Shown: positions 41,800 through 52,834, counted from the first letter of the stretch. The stretch: DNA of 64,000 nucleotides from Symbiodinium natans (GCA_905221605.1 CAJNDS010002828.1:200001-264000), one strand, 5' to 3'. Notes: generated by a model from the letters alone, not told the origin. Made by a program: numbers and translations.

Positions 41800-43340
41800 G
41801 GGTTGTAATAATTTCTGTAGTATAACATAATATCATATAATACGTGACAATATATAGACAATATACATATATCATATATACAAAAATGGCTTATCAGAAT
41901 ATATAGTAGATATAATATAACATCATATTACTATTTTTGTATATACTAGATATGTATTGTGTTTTATTCTACGTAGAATAAACTATAACATATAGGTTAT
42001 GAAAACATATTATAGATTAAAAACTCTATATATATATTTATTCATTTCTTTCTTTATTTATTTGATATTGAATAAATATACAATATAGACAGCACATGAT
42101 TTTGGGGGGGGCGGGCAAGCTTGCTTCAACGCGTATGAATCCTTCCAAACCCATGATGCGAGCATTGTGTTTGCAAATGGGGGGGGCTGCGCCCCCCCCA
42201 ACCCCCCCGCTGTTCTTTAAGCCGGGCAAGATTGCTTTAAAGCATATGAACCCCTTCCAAACCCATGATGCGAGCAATGTCTGTGCAAAATAAACATCAA
42301 CGCACAAGAAGGTACAATCATGTACAAGAATATACAGGAATACAACATATTTACAATAATATACAATCATATGCAATAACATACAATAAGATACAATAAT
42401 ACACAAAAACATACAATAATATACAATAATATACAATAATATGCAATAATCTACAACTATTTACAAAAAATACAGTTATAGACCAGAAGATACAGCAATA
42501 TACAATAAAAAACCATTAACAAAAATATACAACAATGTACAACAATATACAATCATATACAATAATATACAAGAATATACAATAATATTCAATAATATAA
42601 ATTGTTGTCAATAATATACAACAATTTACAATGTTTCACAGCCATATCCAATAATATACAGTAACATAGAATACTATACAACAACATACAACAATATACA
42701 AGAACTGAGAATGGTATGCAAGAATATTACGAATATACAACAGTTTTCAATAATATACAACCATATGCACTAATATACAATAATGTACAGGAGAATAATG
42801 CAATAATATTCAATAATTCACAGCAATATACAATATCTACAATAATATACAAGAGCATGCAATAATTTACAACATTATCCAATACTATACAATAATATAC
42901 AATACTTTGCAATAATATTTAGTAACATACAACAACATACAGGAATGGACAATATTTTGCAAAAATGTACAGTAAGCTATAAGAAGATACAACCATAAAA
43001 AACACAATAATCTTCCATAGTATACAAGATTTTTGAATAATTCACGACAATATACAATAATATACAAAACATTCGAGAATACGCAACAATACGCGCTAAT
43101 AAACAAGAATATACAAGAAAAAATGTACATCAGTTATATACCAGAATATACATAAGAATAGCTTACAGTTTTTTACAATAATATACAATAGTATACAACA
43201 ATTTACGAAAATATACAGACAATAAAATACAAAACATTCAATAAAGTGCAACAATCAAGAAGACTATGCAAGAATGAAGTAGTATGCAAGAATGGTTAAT
43301 AATATCAATAGCATTCAAGTACAATAGTGCATTAATAGAA
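41800..43340. repeat. AT-rich degenerate decamer repeat field (ACAATAATAT)
   Basis: About 1.5 kb dominated by diverged ACAATAATAT / AATATACAA units. The minus-strand frames read YIIVYYC-type repeats. Base composition changes abruptly from the GC-balanced surroundings. The field is interrupted at 42105-42300 by a GC-richer insertion. Confidence 0.9.
42113..42299. repeat. 65-bp direct repeat pair around a G8/C8 hairpin
   Basis: 42113-42177 and 42234-42299 are two copies of one ~65-bp sequence (GGGCAAG.TTGCTT.AA.GC.TATGAA, then CCTTCCAAACCCATGATGCG, then GCAAA). Between them, 42179-42199 reads G8-CTGCG-C8, a potential 9-bp stem with a 3-base loop, followed by a C-run. Confidence 0.85.
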
Positions 43341-43343
43341 TAG

Positions 43344-43515
43344 CATAAAAATGTTGTGTTTTCATCATTTAGAGCCTGCAAGCAGGTGCAATGCTGCAAT
43401 CTACAGCCTTTCAAGCTTTGTAATACGCAGAAACGCTGTGTTTTTAGGCGTTTAGGGCCTACAAGCACCCGGAAATGCTGCATTTCATGGCATTTAGAGC
43501 CAGGAATTGCTGGGC
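43344..43515 (+). repeat. Three diverged copies of a short repeat
   Basis: The phrase TTTAG(A/G)GCCT.CAAGCA and a following AATGCTGCA.T block recur at about 43368, 43450 and (shortened) 43490. Inside the right part of the 2168-bp element. Confidence 0.6.
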
Positions 43516-43569
43516 CAACGTTAGCAAGGACCACGAGCCAGGGCCAACGTTAGGGAAGAAAAAAACACC
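43510..43569 (-). repeat. Right terminal inverted repeat
   Basis: Right arm of the 2168-bp element, reverse complement of 41402-41461. Confidence 0.85.
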
Positions 43570-43573
43570 TCCG

Positions 43574-43640
43574 CCGTGTGTCTGTGTATATGTGTGTGTG
43601 TGTGTGTATTTGTGGGTGTGTGTGTGTGTGTGTGTGTTTT
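43574..43640 (+). repeat. (TG)n microsatellite
   Basis: TGTGTCTG followed by TG runs and TTTGTGGG. Same strand orientation of TG as the repeat left of the element. Confidence 0.9.
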
Positions 43641-44479
43641 GCTTGTTGCGGGGCGGGGGTTGCAGGTTTATTTCAGTTTTGATTTTTTCAACTTTTCCCG
43701 ACGAGTGTTTTTTGCTCCCCGTGCCCCGGTGCTAAGTCGATCCTAGCAACGACATGCACGCGCATGGTTTTCACCTGCTTGCAAAGGTCTTTCGCTTCTC
43801 GAGTTGCCTCCTTCCCATATAATAGCAGAGCCATTTCTGGGATCTATTGCAGCTGCTGTTGGGGCCCTTGCGGCCAGAAATTGTGTGAGCTGAGCTGTGG
43901 AGCTGTGGCTTTGGTGGCCCGGGCACGAGCGTGTGAAGGGTGACCACGTTGGGTTGCAAGCCTCAGCACGGCGGCGGCTTTTGGCGCACACCAGTCCTAC
44001 CAGCCGGCCCTAGATTCTTTGGCATGCTCGAATTCAATTCGAAACCAATATGTTAAGTTCTGCACAGCGAGCTCTTGAGCCCTTGCGCTTCGCCTACCTC
44101 CAGGTAGAGATGCCAACGCCGAGAAAGGTTATGCCTCAACCTGGTGGTAAAGGACGGAGATGTTGAATGGTTCTTGAGAGTGAGAGTGGGGCATGGTTTA
44201 GATAAAACCGCTTGAGACCGCTGTGCCAAGCTCGAATCTCTGAGAAGTCCCTAGCTAGCTTGCAGGAGGAGGTGGGTACAAGGGTGGCAAGGAGCGCTCT
44301 TCTGTTGAGAATGCTGATTCTCCCCAAAGACCGGACCTCTCACACGCACCTGGCATGCCAGGCGCAAGGAAAAAAAGGTGGCCCCATTGCGGCAAACAAG
44401 TGGGACGCTCAGTCAACATCTACACCGCAGCAACGTGCAGAGTCCTAGGTCCTATGTGGTTTGCTTTTTTTGAGACATC
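43641..44479. other. No supported gene
   Basis: Frames of 60-85 codons on both strands without motif. Nothing reliable. Confidence 0.35.
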
Positions 44480-45034
44480 ATGTGCATGCCACAGCACACT
44501 GTGCTCGGTGTGATCAGGTCCTTAAAGGGTCTGCCGCGCGTGCAGATCTTGGAAATTCTTTCCAGATGCATGGCTCATGGCCGCTGGTGCAAAACATGTC
44601 AGCACGTGACCAATTCAGGATACGCCCATTTGGGTACAGCTACCTCAGGACGCCGTCTCAGTTCCTCAGCATTGAGTGCCTGCATCGTACTGAGTTGCGC
44701 ATTTGGGCGGTGGCGTAGCTTTCAGGACCAGCTGGCGCCCGAGATCTTGCAGGCACCTGTGGCAGGGAAGCTGCTTGCATGTCCGAAAGCTTACGTTCGC
44801 CGACAGTTGCCTCTATCAGCCTTGGTTCAACCTATGAGATCAAGCCAACAAATTGACCTAAATATGGTGCAAGAGACACTTGCGCGCTATGTACAAGCCA
44901 TTCCAAGTCAAGCCCCTACTGAGCCCTACTGGCCCTGCTTACTTGTAGCTGTGGACATGAGTTCTATAGGACAAAGCTCCGTGTTGGACCACTCCATTTT
45001 GTGTTTCTGGAGAGGGATATGTAAGAACGAATAG
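44480..45034 (+). CDS. Hypothetical open frame (184 codons)
   Basis: ATG 44480 opens a frame to 45034. The second half, following CTTGCAG at about 44752, reads APVAGKLLACPKAYVRRQLP, then SSQQIDLNMVQETLARYVQA, and looks like a real exon. The first half is less convincing. It could be an upstream exon of the RING gene that follows. No domain recognised. Confidence 0.4.
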   Translation: MCMPQHTVLGVIRSLKGLPRVQILEILSRCMAHGRWCKTCQHVTNSGYAHLGTATSGRRLSSSALSACIVLSCAFGRWRSFQDQLAPEILQAPVAGKLLACPKAYVRRQLPLSALVQPMRSSQQIDLNMVQETLARYVQAIPSQAPTEPYWPCLLVAVDMSSIGQSSVLDHSILCFWRGICKNE

Positions 45035-45350
45035 CGTGCAGGAAGAGACATAGAGAGATGCGGTAGCTCGGATCCGAGCCATGACGAGCTCTCCAAGTGT
45101 CTTGGCCTGGTTTGCCTTGGCTTGTAATGCCTTAAAAGCACCCTACACCTTCATGTGCAACATGGGGGCCTCGAAGCATTGCTTTCCGCAGGCCTTTTGG
45201 CTGGAGGCCTAGATACTCCATGCAGTTCTTGTATTTCATTTCACATCCTACAGGAACTTCCATTTCGCATGCGTAATGGGCAGGACTTGCCGGAGCCTAA
45301 GTTGGACGGCGTGCTGGTGTGGGGCCTGCGCATCCACAGGGATGGCCCCA

Positions 45351-46763
45351 ATGCCAGACAAGCTGCATAGGGATTTTCATAACGTTTTCGTATTTGGGAT
45401 TCTGACCCTGGTCGTGGCCTGGGTCGCGAAGGTTGTGTATCAACTGACTCGGGCCGTCGAGTTGAATGTCCGCCTGTCACGAGCACGCTCCTTGCAGCTG
45501 GAAGCCATGAGCATCTACGTACATGACTTCCAGATGCTCATCCGTCAGCATTTCAACCAAATACTCCGCTTACGGAGGACGGTTCCACCAAAACCAGTGG
45601 TCCGACACGAGCTCACCACGCACGTACATCCGGAGTCGATTAGCTGCCTGTGGGTGGGAGAAGAAGACTCTGGAGGTGGACCGATGGGCTTTGGCGTTGA
45701 GTTCGACATAGATGCTTCGGCCCCCTGCTGTGTGAGGCTCTACTGGGGCTTGAGCGTACAGGCCTGCAATGAATTTGTACAGCGCAGTCAGGCACCCGAG
45801 CAGAGCAGGCGGCATGCAAGCACAGGCAGCACAGGCAGCACGTTCCGAAGCCTGAGGGGCCGATGGACAGGGCGGACAGCCTGCGCCAATCCAGAGACGA
45901 CGAGGTCACTTCTGGAGATGGAGGAGCTTGGGGGTGCTGCTCCAGGCGCTGCTGAAAGTGCTGCAAGCAATTGGCCGGCTCAGTATGCCCAGTCTGCCAC
46001 CACAGAAGCAAATGAGGAACCTCCATTTTCTTCCAGCAGCTGTTTTGCACAGTCACGGGATTTCTTCTTGCCGGCCGGTTGTGGGCAGCGCTATGTGACA
46101 CCAGCTGGCGACTTGATTCACCCGGGCGTACTGAAGTTTGACATGAGTGCATCTTGGCTTCGGCAGGGCCAGGCGGGCCAGTCGGGCCAGGCACCGGACC
46201 AGCCAGTCATCCCCCTAGCCATTGTCGTGCTTTCATCTGGGCCATCGGTGCGATCTGCAAACGCAGGGAATGCGGCCCAAGGTCGTTCCGTGTCGGAAAC
46301 CAAAGGTCAAATATCTTTGGTCAAGTTTCACACTAGGGCACAAAACAAAGGCAACTCGCCTTACCACACAGCGGAGATCATCAGGCAGTTTTGCTTCTGC
46401 GAGTCGAACATCGCCTTCGATGTGCAAGGAATCTATGGCTTTGAAGATGCTGGAGAAAGCGACTGCATGATCTGCTACGCCCGGCCTAAGAATGTCGTTT
46501 TGCTTCCATGCCGCCACTGCTCAGTTTGCCACTCCTGTTTGCGTTCCTTACGCGACGAGAAGTGCCCATTGTGCAGGAGTTCTTTCTCCAGTTACATGAC
46601 CTGTCCCGTTTCACGAAGCCCTCAAACCCAAACTCGGGAGAGAGGCCCGACGGGTGCACAGACTCCTCAGGGCCCTCACAATGACTCTTGGTCACGGAGA
46701 AGCTTGAGGCTCGACGAGGACTCCTTGGCGCCGCTCGCGCCCGAAGGGCCCACCGAACCGTGA
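45351..46763 (+). CDS. MGRN1-like RING-finger E3 ubiquitin ligase with N-terminal membrane segment
   Basis: The open frame begins at ATG 45276, but ATG 45351 gives a better start, just before a hydrophobic segment (VFVFGILTLVVAWVAKVV). Residue numbers below are from 45276. The MGRN1/RNF157-type domain follows: FEFD-like GVEFDIDASAPCCVRLYWG, CGQRYVTPAGDLIHP, PLAIVVLSSG, GQISLVKF and FDVQGIYGFED. Then comes a C3HC4 RING with Cys397, Cys400, Cys412, His414, Cys418, Cys421, Cys430 and Cys433 (CMICYARPKNVVLLPCRH). A Gln/Ala/Ser-rich insert splits the MGRN1 domain. The C-terminus is a charged Pro-rich tail. MGRN1-family ligases ubiquitinate endosomal and membrane-trafficking substrates. A transmembrane start is not typical of animal MGRN1 (myristoylated or soluble), so it either replaces that anchor or is mis-joined sequence. 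No intron interrupts it. Confidence 0.85.
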   Translation: MPDKLHRDFHNVFVFGILTLVVAWVAKVVYQLTRAVELNVRLSRARSLQLEAMSIYVHDFQMLIRQHFNQILRLRRTVPPKPVVRHELTTHVHPESISCLWVGEEDSGGGPMGFGVEFDIDASAPCCVRLYWGLSVQACNEFVQRSQAPEQSRRHASTGSTGSTFRSLRGRWTGRTACANPETTRSLLEMEELGGAAPGAAESAASNWPAQYAQSATTEANEEPPFSSSSCFAQSRDFFLPAGCGQRYVTPAGDLIHPGVLKFDMSASWLRQGQAGQSGQAPDQPVIPLAIVVLSSGPSVRSANAGNAAQGRSVSETKGQISLVKFHTRAQNKGNSPYHTAEIIRQFCFCESNIAFDVQGIYGFEDAGESDCMICYARPKNVVLLPCRHCSVCHSCLRSLRDEKCPLCRSSFSSYMTCPVSRSPQTQTRERGPTGAQTPQGPHNDSWSRRSLRLDEDSLAPLAPEGPTEP

Positions 46764-46847
46764 ATCTGCGCTTCGGGATGCTAGCATGAGGACACATGGG
46801 CTTGCATAAGAAAAGGCTGCTCAGGAGCTTCTGGAACGTCAGAAAAC

Positions 46848-48275
46848 ATGCTTCCGGGTTCTGGATCAATTAACTACCTGTATATGGCGTATATTCTGTG
46901 GCCGTTCGGCGCTGTGCAGCCAAGCAAGTATCGACTCCCACATGCCGTTGTCCTTGACGTCTTTCCGCAAGGTGCGGGCGACTCATGGATCGAGGAATTT
47001 ACGCTGCAAGGCTTTTGGCCTTTCTTGCTCTCCGGTGGCGGATTCGTATGGCGACTTGATCACGTTACGATACGTTGACCCATGGGTGTGATCCAGTGCT
47101 TCGTGAACAGAGGCACAGAAACTCCGGACACTAACCTGAGGCAAGCTCTTTGTTTGCTGGCCGGCTTGGCTGTCAGTGCTTTGCTGATATACGTGGCTTG
47201 GTCTTGCTGGCGTTTAGTTGAGGCTCTTGTGTTTTCAGGCTGTTTCAGGGCTTGGCGGTGTGAAATGCAAGGTATACGTCAACGATGCGGTGCCGCAGCC
47301 TTTCTTCGGGATGAAGATGCCCACGGTGCCCGGGCTCCAGGCTCGGAGTTCAAGGCGCAGTCGTGCCTGTGCTGGCCATGGGTAACACCTGACCTGAAGG
47401 AAGCGCACCTCTATTGGGGGGCCTTTGCAGTGGCGGCAAGTCTGACGGCCTTTGCCTGAAGCGCAGAACAGAAGTCTCAGTTCTACTGGTGCGTAGCGGC
47501 GCTTCCCGTGCTCCCAGCATGCCTAGGTGGTCATGCTGCTTAATTGTGCGCTGGGCTTTTCATCCGGCTTCGGTGGCGGCGCATTTGCTTGGGCCTCCTC
47601 AGTGTCTTGACCCGTCAGCTGTGGCGATGGTAAGTAGCAGTCTTGAGAACACTGTGGGGCCCACGACTGCTATCCAAGGAGCTGACGACAATTGCTCAGG
47701 ACATAGACACGTGCATACACGATGCGACTTGGCAAGAGGCCCACAACAACTGATGCGGGTTGCTTATGGTAGCTTCGTCAGTCGCAAGCTTAGATTGCCC
47801 CCTCCAACCCAGATTCGACACAAGCTCAGGTGGAAGGCGTGGAAGGAGCGGCTGCCACAGTCAAGAAGGATTTGACCTTTGTCTGGCTATGTGCTTGTCA
47901 TTCACCCGCGATATGTCGCAACTCCGGGTACAGTCGCATGCAAGCAGTGTAATTGTTTTTGGCGAATCGCTCCCTCATCCAAGGGACAAGCTCTTTGAGA
48001 TTTGTCCACCTGCAATTGAGCAAATGCTCGGGGCATCGGTTTCGCAAGCAAAAGGGCACATTGCCACTGCTAAGACGGAAGCGGGCCTCACAGCCTGCCT
48101 CCCAAGAATCACTCGCAATGTGCACTTTGGGGAGTCGTGTGCAGCACAGAGGTGAACCACCCAGAAACTCAGGTCGAAGCTTTGCGGGACCTGCCAGGGC
48201 TACTGCAGGATGCAGCCTCTGAAACCAGTGAGATGTCGGGATGGCAGCTGGTGCTGCAATGGAATTGCTGGTAGC
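46848..48275 (+). CDS. Cluster of exon-like segments, unknown gene
   Basis: Protein-like islands on the + strand follow the RING gene. 46870-47015 contains YLYMAYILWPFGAVQPS and SWIEEFTLQG. 47242-47345 after TTTTCAG reads AVSGLGGVKCKVYVNDAVPQ and PFFGMKMPTVPGLQ. About 47980-48110 contains DKLFEICPPAIEQMLGASVS. 48151-48275 reads NHPETQVEALRDLPGLLQDA and ends at TAG. A GTAAGT donor is visible at 47630. They probably belong to one gene, but the joins and family are unknown. Some could be unrelated. Confidence 0.4.
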
Positions 48276-49376
48276 TGGTTTCATCTTGTTTGGCACAATT
48301 CCAAGCGGCAAACCGCAGCAGACCGTTTTTTGTAAGGCTCCCTCTGCTAGCCGGGCTGAGCCTTTCGGCAGTGCTGGTCTGCGGAGGTGCAGCTGGCGCC
48401 CCAGATTATCCAGATCCCAGACGCTGCACCTTTGTTGTCCTACTAATTAAGTCCTACTACAAGTAGTAGCTGCTCTTAGCAGGTGGGTCTGTATTTCCTC
48501 GCCGCCCAGAATGCGACGGTGAACAAGCATCTCACGAAGAAACTCTCGTCCAGAGCGTTCCTCGACCTGCGCCGATCAAGGGCAGAGACAAAATCCACGG
48601 TACAGTTTCGGGTGTCCCGACAACAGCTCAGGTCAAGTCTTGTCCTTCCAGTGTGTACAGCTGTGGCCACCATCCTACTCTGCGTGGCGGCCACCGTTGA
48701 ATTATCGACCGCTGGCACTGTTGTGGCCTTTTGCAGACAAGAAGGCTGGGTCTGCGTGTTGTCAGCCTATCGACCGGCATCTTGTTCACATCCTTGACAA
48801 AGAACCCCTGTGTTCTTGCTTCGACAGTGCACGAAGGTGGCCCGGACCAGCATGTTCTCGAACTGGCGGCGCAGAGACCTGACAGTGCCAAGATGTGTTC
48901 ACAACAGGGAGAGTATGGATGAAATGCCTGGCAAAAATCACCTTTTTTTATGAGCAGCTTTGTGTTTCAAAGGATGGCCGGAGAGACATCCAGCAGCTAT
49001 GGGCTGGCCGAGTATTATCTCACAGGCAGACAAGCCGAGGGCTTGCCGGGTGTTTAGGCTTTTCGACTTGGAGGTGGCATGCGAGAATGCCATGCCGTGT
49101 CTAACTGGTACCTTCAGCAAGCAATGCCGTGCTTGCGTGAGCTTTCGCGAAGGAAAGAGCAGAAGAACTAGAGCATAGGAGTACAGTGACTACAGGAGAG
49201 GCCAGGAGACCCGGGCGAGGAGAATAACTAGGTGAGAATCTATCAACCCCGCAAGGCAGGGAATTATCATGAGAGAGAAATTTAAGATATAGTCGTAAGA
49301 GTAGCTAAAACCATCAACTGTAGGGGAATTGTCGTAGCAAAAAGGACGAGAACCTGAAGCAGCAACAATTCCGCCC
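48276..49376. other. No supported gene
   Basis: Only mixed short frames. One + frame at 48483-48797 contains a hydrophobic patch but no motif. Confidence 0.3.
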
Positions 49377-49387
49377 TTGCTTCTTCG

Positions 49388-49485
49388 AGGTGAGGTGGAC
49401 AACCCGGCAGTTGAGCATCTCCAACGGGCCCAGCAGGCCGTCTCTGCCAGCGTCAGCTGGCTGGATGAGTATCGGTGGCCTGGTC
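49388..49485 (+). CDS. Probable internal exon
   Basis: Reads EVDNPAVEHLQRAQQAVSAS then VSWLDEYRWP, a helical segment. It lies between a CTTCGAG acceptor-like site and a possible GGCCTG|GT donor. Family unknown. Confidence 0.4.
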
Positions 49486-50139
49486 TGACACATTCACTAC
49501 AGTACGAAACCCTTGGCAGATCCGCAGTTGCCGCAAGAGCGCAGACACAGGCCACTTTTGTGGCAGTCCGTCATGGTTGCTCAGGAATGCCCTTGTGCAG
49601 ACGTGTCCAATGTGGGAAGCTCAACGAGTCTACGGAGATCTCACCGCTCTGCATGCCAGTCTCAACGTCAGCGAGGCTTCGCCGCACCTAGCAAAGCTAC
49701 TGTAGAGGATACATAAGAAAGGGAGTTGATCTAAGATATAGGAATTTTTTGTGGCCACTGGAACTAAGGAGTCAGTCCTCAAGCCATCCAACCTTTACGG
49801 GCACTACAAAGAGGCTGTTCATGTAGCTGCTTGTAGCGGTGGCTCTTCCGGGCTTGCGGCTTGGCAGCACATGGCATTTGCCAACTGCCCCCAGACAAGT
49901 TTGCTGAGCTGGAAAGAAGACACTCTGGCCTAGGCTGGCTTGGCCATCACCCAGATGATTCTAGGCACCGACTCTTCTTCCTTCTCTCTTAATGAGCTTT
50001 TGTATGAGGGTCATGAGGGTCATGTTGCATCCAGGTGCAATTTGCCTGCCCTTCTTGACCGTGACCGCCTCTTGGGTACTGGACTACCTGTCCAGGGGCG
50101 GCGCCGCCTGACCGCATTTGACCGTGAACTCGCCGGAGC

Positions 50140-50237
50140 TTGGTGCTTTTTGGTGGTTGTGGTGGCTCCGCTGAGGCTTACCAGAAGCTTGACAAGGAAG
50201 GGCAGAGTAGTGATGACGAGGCTGCCTCGAAGGAGGG
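50140..50237 (+). CDS. Probable internal exon
   Basis: Reads GGSAEAYQKLDKEGQSSDDE then AASKEG, followed by a GGAGG|GTGAGT donor at 50237/50238. A hydrophilic acidic segment such as joins domains. Family unknown. Confidence 0.4.
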
Positions 50238-51087
50238 TGAGTTGAATGCCCTCTACTATGCCTGCCACTTACGCTCTCATCAGAGCACTGTCGGCATGAG
50301 GGGCCAAGAGTATCGGAATTTTGTTGCTTCGACCCAAGGTTGTTTATGCATTCTCTGAAGCTTGGCTTGCAGTTGTTGCTTGCGTCTGATTGACTGCGTG
50401 CTATGGTGCCGGTGACTTCAGGTTCAGCTAGACTTGCCATGGGTTACTTTCTCTGAGCAATCTCTGCAGGCCTTGATATTTGCGGTGGGGGCCTGGATGT
50501 ATTTTGTGCCACAACCTGGACTGGTGAGACCCATCACGGGCACACTGCTCTTCGGCAGTGGCGTGCTCTGGTGGCACAGACAACTGCAGTGTATCTAATA
50601 AACACAACCCTTCTGCGAAGTTGGGTTTTGGTGCATGTATTAGAACTTTCAAGAGATAGGTAAGAGTGGCTCGTGGCTCAGGTTTTTCTGATGATGAACT
50701 CCGACTTGATTGTTACTTACTTCCGTCTGCACGAGCAGGTGGCATTCGGATCTCGTGCTTGTTCCTCAAAACCCGCACAGCACGCCATGCAAGGTGGAAA
50801 AGTTCAGGAAGAACAATGAAGGCTGCTGGACTGCACGACGTGCTGCGAGGGGCCACACGCCCACACTCGTGCCGGCTAAGCCACCTGTCACACTGCACAT
50901 GGTTCTGTCACACGGTGCCTTCAACGGCGTTGTTTGAGCAATGCAGCCACGGCGACCAAGAAGTTCTCGTAGCTGGAAAAACTTTGACAGACGACAGTGA
51001 ACTCCGAAGATGCAAAAACAAGGCCTTCGGAGGATGCGGTGTCGATTCATCCTATAAACACGGTATATGGGTGTTTCCGAAATCATA

Positions 51088-51178
51088 GTAGCTTATCGGG
51101 GTCCTTATTAGATGGGGATCCTACTATTTGTGGATCCAGATTTGGGGGTCCCCATTTTCGGCAACCCCCATTTTCGGC
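51088..51178 (+). repeat. Dispersed repeat, copy 2, with 17-bp tandem
   Basis: Second copy of the element at 20070-20152 (TCGGGGTCCTTATTAG, GGGGATCCTACTATTTG). It ends in two tandem copies of CCCCATTTTCGGCAACC. Confidence 0.7.
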
Positions 51179-52034
51179 AACCCCCATGGCGCATTCAGAA
51201 TACCCGCGCATTCCGGAATTGATGCTTGCCATGCTCGTCCCCGTGGAATGACGAATGAACACAACCACCATGGAAACAGTTGCAGCGTTGGCTCAGCAAT
51301 GCTCGGCAGTTTGACAAGTTCCAGACAACGGCGGCCGAGAACCTGCCCACCATTTTACCCGGGAAGGCCGAACGTATGCCATTGAGACACGCTAGCTTGC
51401 GCAACGGAGCTTCACCAGCTCAATGGACAGCGCATGGCAACTCGACATTTGTCCTGGACATCCGTACAACCGATGTTCTAAGCCCTACAAAGAAGACGAC
51501 GAGGCCCAGAGTGAGTGTTGAGACGCCGTTGTCGTTGGGTACTCAGGCTGCCTGTTTGCGAATCTTGGTGGGACCTGTCGTCCGAGGGCCGTAAATTTCG
51601 AAGCAGAGTTTGAGCGTTTACATTGCATGCTTTTCTCCAACGAGAGAGGCCGCGAAGGAGTGCGCGTCCTTTGTGTCTTTTGGACTTCAGAGCCGATGCC
51701 TTCTTCCATGTACTCCATCGTAGGCCCTCGGTGCCCCCATGTGAACGGCAGCTTTCGCTGCCACCTGTTCTCTCCAAAGTGACGACCGAGATTCATCACG
51801 GGCATTCAGAAGCAGTGTTGAATGAGGCCAGCTAGCAGCTGGCACATGTAGGACAATAGCAATTGTTATTCAGTTTGCGAGACGCACGGTTTGCCTTTCG
51901 TCGCTCTTAGTAGAAGATGTCGAAAGCATCCAGCCACTTCCTTGCAAGGTTATCAGAAAAACCTCGAGAAGGAGGCTCAGGAGGCACTCTTGACAAAACA
52001 AGAAAAGACAAGACAGAGGCAACAAAATAGCAAA

Positions 52035-52205
52035 GTATATATATATATATAGATATGTGTATATATATATGTGTATATATGCATAGATAGATAGACAGAT
52101 ACAAAAAAAGTATGTCTATATACATATATAATATAAATATAAATGTATAAATAAAAAAGAAAGAAATAAATACATAAATAAATATATATATATATATATA
52201 ATGCA
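52035..52205. repeat. (TA)n-rich low-complexity segment
   Basis: TATATATA, GATAGATA and AATAAATA runs over about 170 bases. Confidence 0.9.
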
Positions 52206-52762
52206 CGTGAGCTGTCACAGGTCAGAGACTTGCGAAGGGCTCAAAAAGGCTTCGAAGAGATAGATCGCACCTTGGCGCCAGCATCCAGTGCTGTGACCAT
52301 GTCCGACAAGCTTGGACAAGCTTGAAAAGCCCAGGCAAATTTGGCAAGGACGTTGAGCGAGCCATGAAGGAAATCAAAGTGATGCCTGTCTACAGACCAT
52401 TCAGAGCATATGCAGGAGTATTCGCATTTCTGGCACATGCGTGAACCACTGACGTCCCTTGCGGGAGGGTGGACCTGCAAATACCGAGCAGTTTTCACTC
52501 AGGATGCAAACCACGGCCCGTTCTCAAGTGGGAATGACAATAGGAAGGATGGTGAAAATCTATTTGGACGCAGCGCCCTATCTGCACCTGCTGCCTTGGC
52601 AGTTGCGCAGTTGGCTCTGTTGTAGGGAGGGGTCATCGAGAATGCAGTCAGGATGGGGACAAGCGAATAGCTGATGCCGAGCTTGAGGAGGCTTGTGATT
52701 CATGCAAGCAAGCATTCAAGTCCGCCTGAACACTGCACACCCGACGAGATTTGCGCATGCAG

Positions 52763-52834
52763 GCTGTGGCCACCATGGCCGACATCTTCGGAGCCATGAT
52801 CAAAGGCTTGAGGACTGCAACGAGGGATGCGTAG
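52763..52834 (+). CDS. Possible terminal exon
   Basis: After GCGCATGCAG the frame reads AVATMADIFGAMIKGLRTAT then RDA and stop (52832-52834). An upstream segment at about 52500-52620 (DANHGPFSSGNDNRKDGENL) may be an earlier exon. Family unknown. Confidence 0.35.
   Translation, partial: AVATMADIFGAMIKGLRTATRDA

Larger units (their letters stand above)
41402..43569. mobile_element. 2168-bp element with ~60-bp terminal inverted repeats
   Basis: Bases 41402-41434 and the reverse complement of 43537-43569 match at 32 of 33 positions (GGTGTTTTTTTCTT..CTAACG, then TTGGCCCTGGC). The similarity continues after a 7-base unmatched spacer of equal length on both sides with CCTTG.TAACGTTGGCCC, giving arms 41402-41461 and 43510-43569. 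Each arm contains TAACGTTGGCCC twice. Outside both ends lies CGTGTGTCTGTG-like sequence (about 41381-41394 and 43574-43585), which could be target-derived, but TG repeats surround the site. The interior carries no convincing protein: a GGTCC minisatellite, an AT-rich decamer repeat with a nested 65-bp direct repeat, and short GC-richer tandem repeats. Best explained as a large foldback or non-autonomous DNA transposon. Confidence 0.7.

Noticed and set aside
42038-43130. Minus frames reading YIIVYYC repeats
   Set aside because: Translations of the AT-rich decamer repeat, not proteins.
41800-43340. CRISPR-like array or organelle DNA
   Set aside because: Repeats are degenerate tandem decamers without unique spacers. 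No mitochondrial or plastid gene is readable in the AT-rich block.
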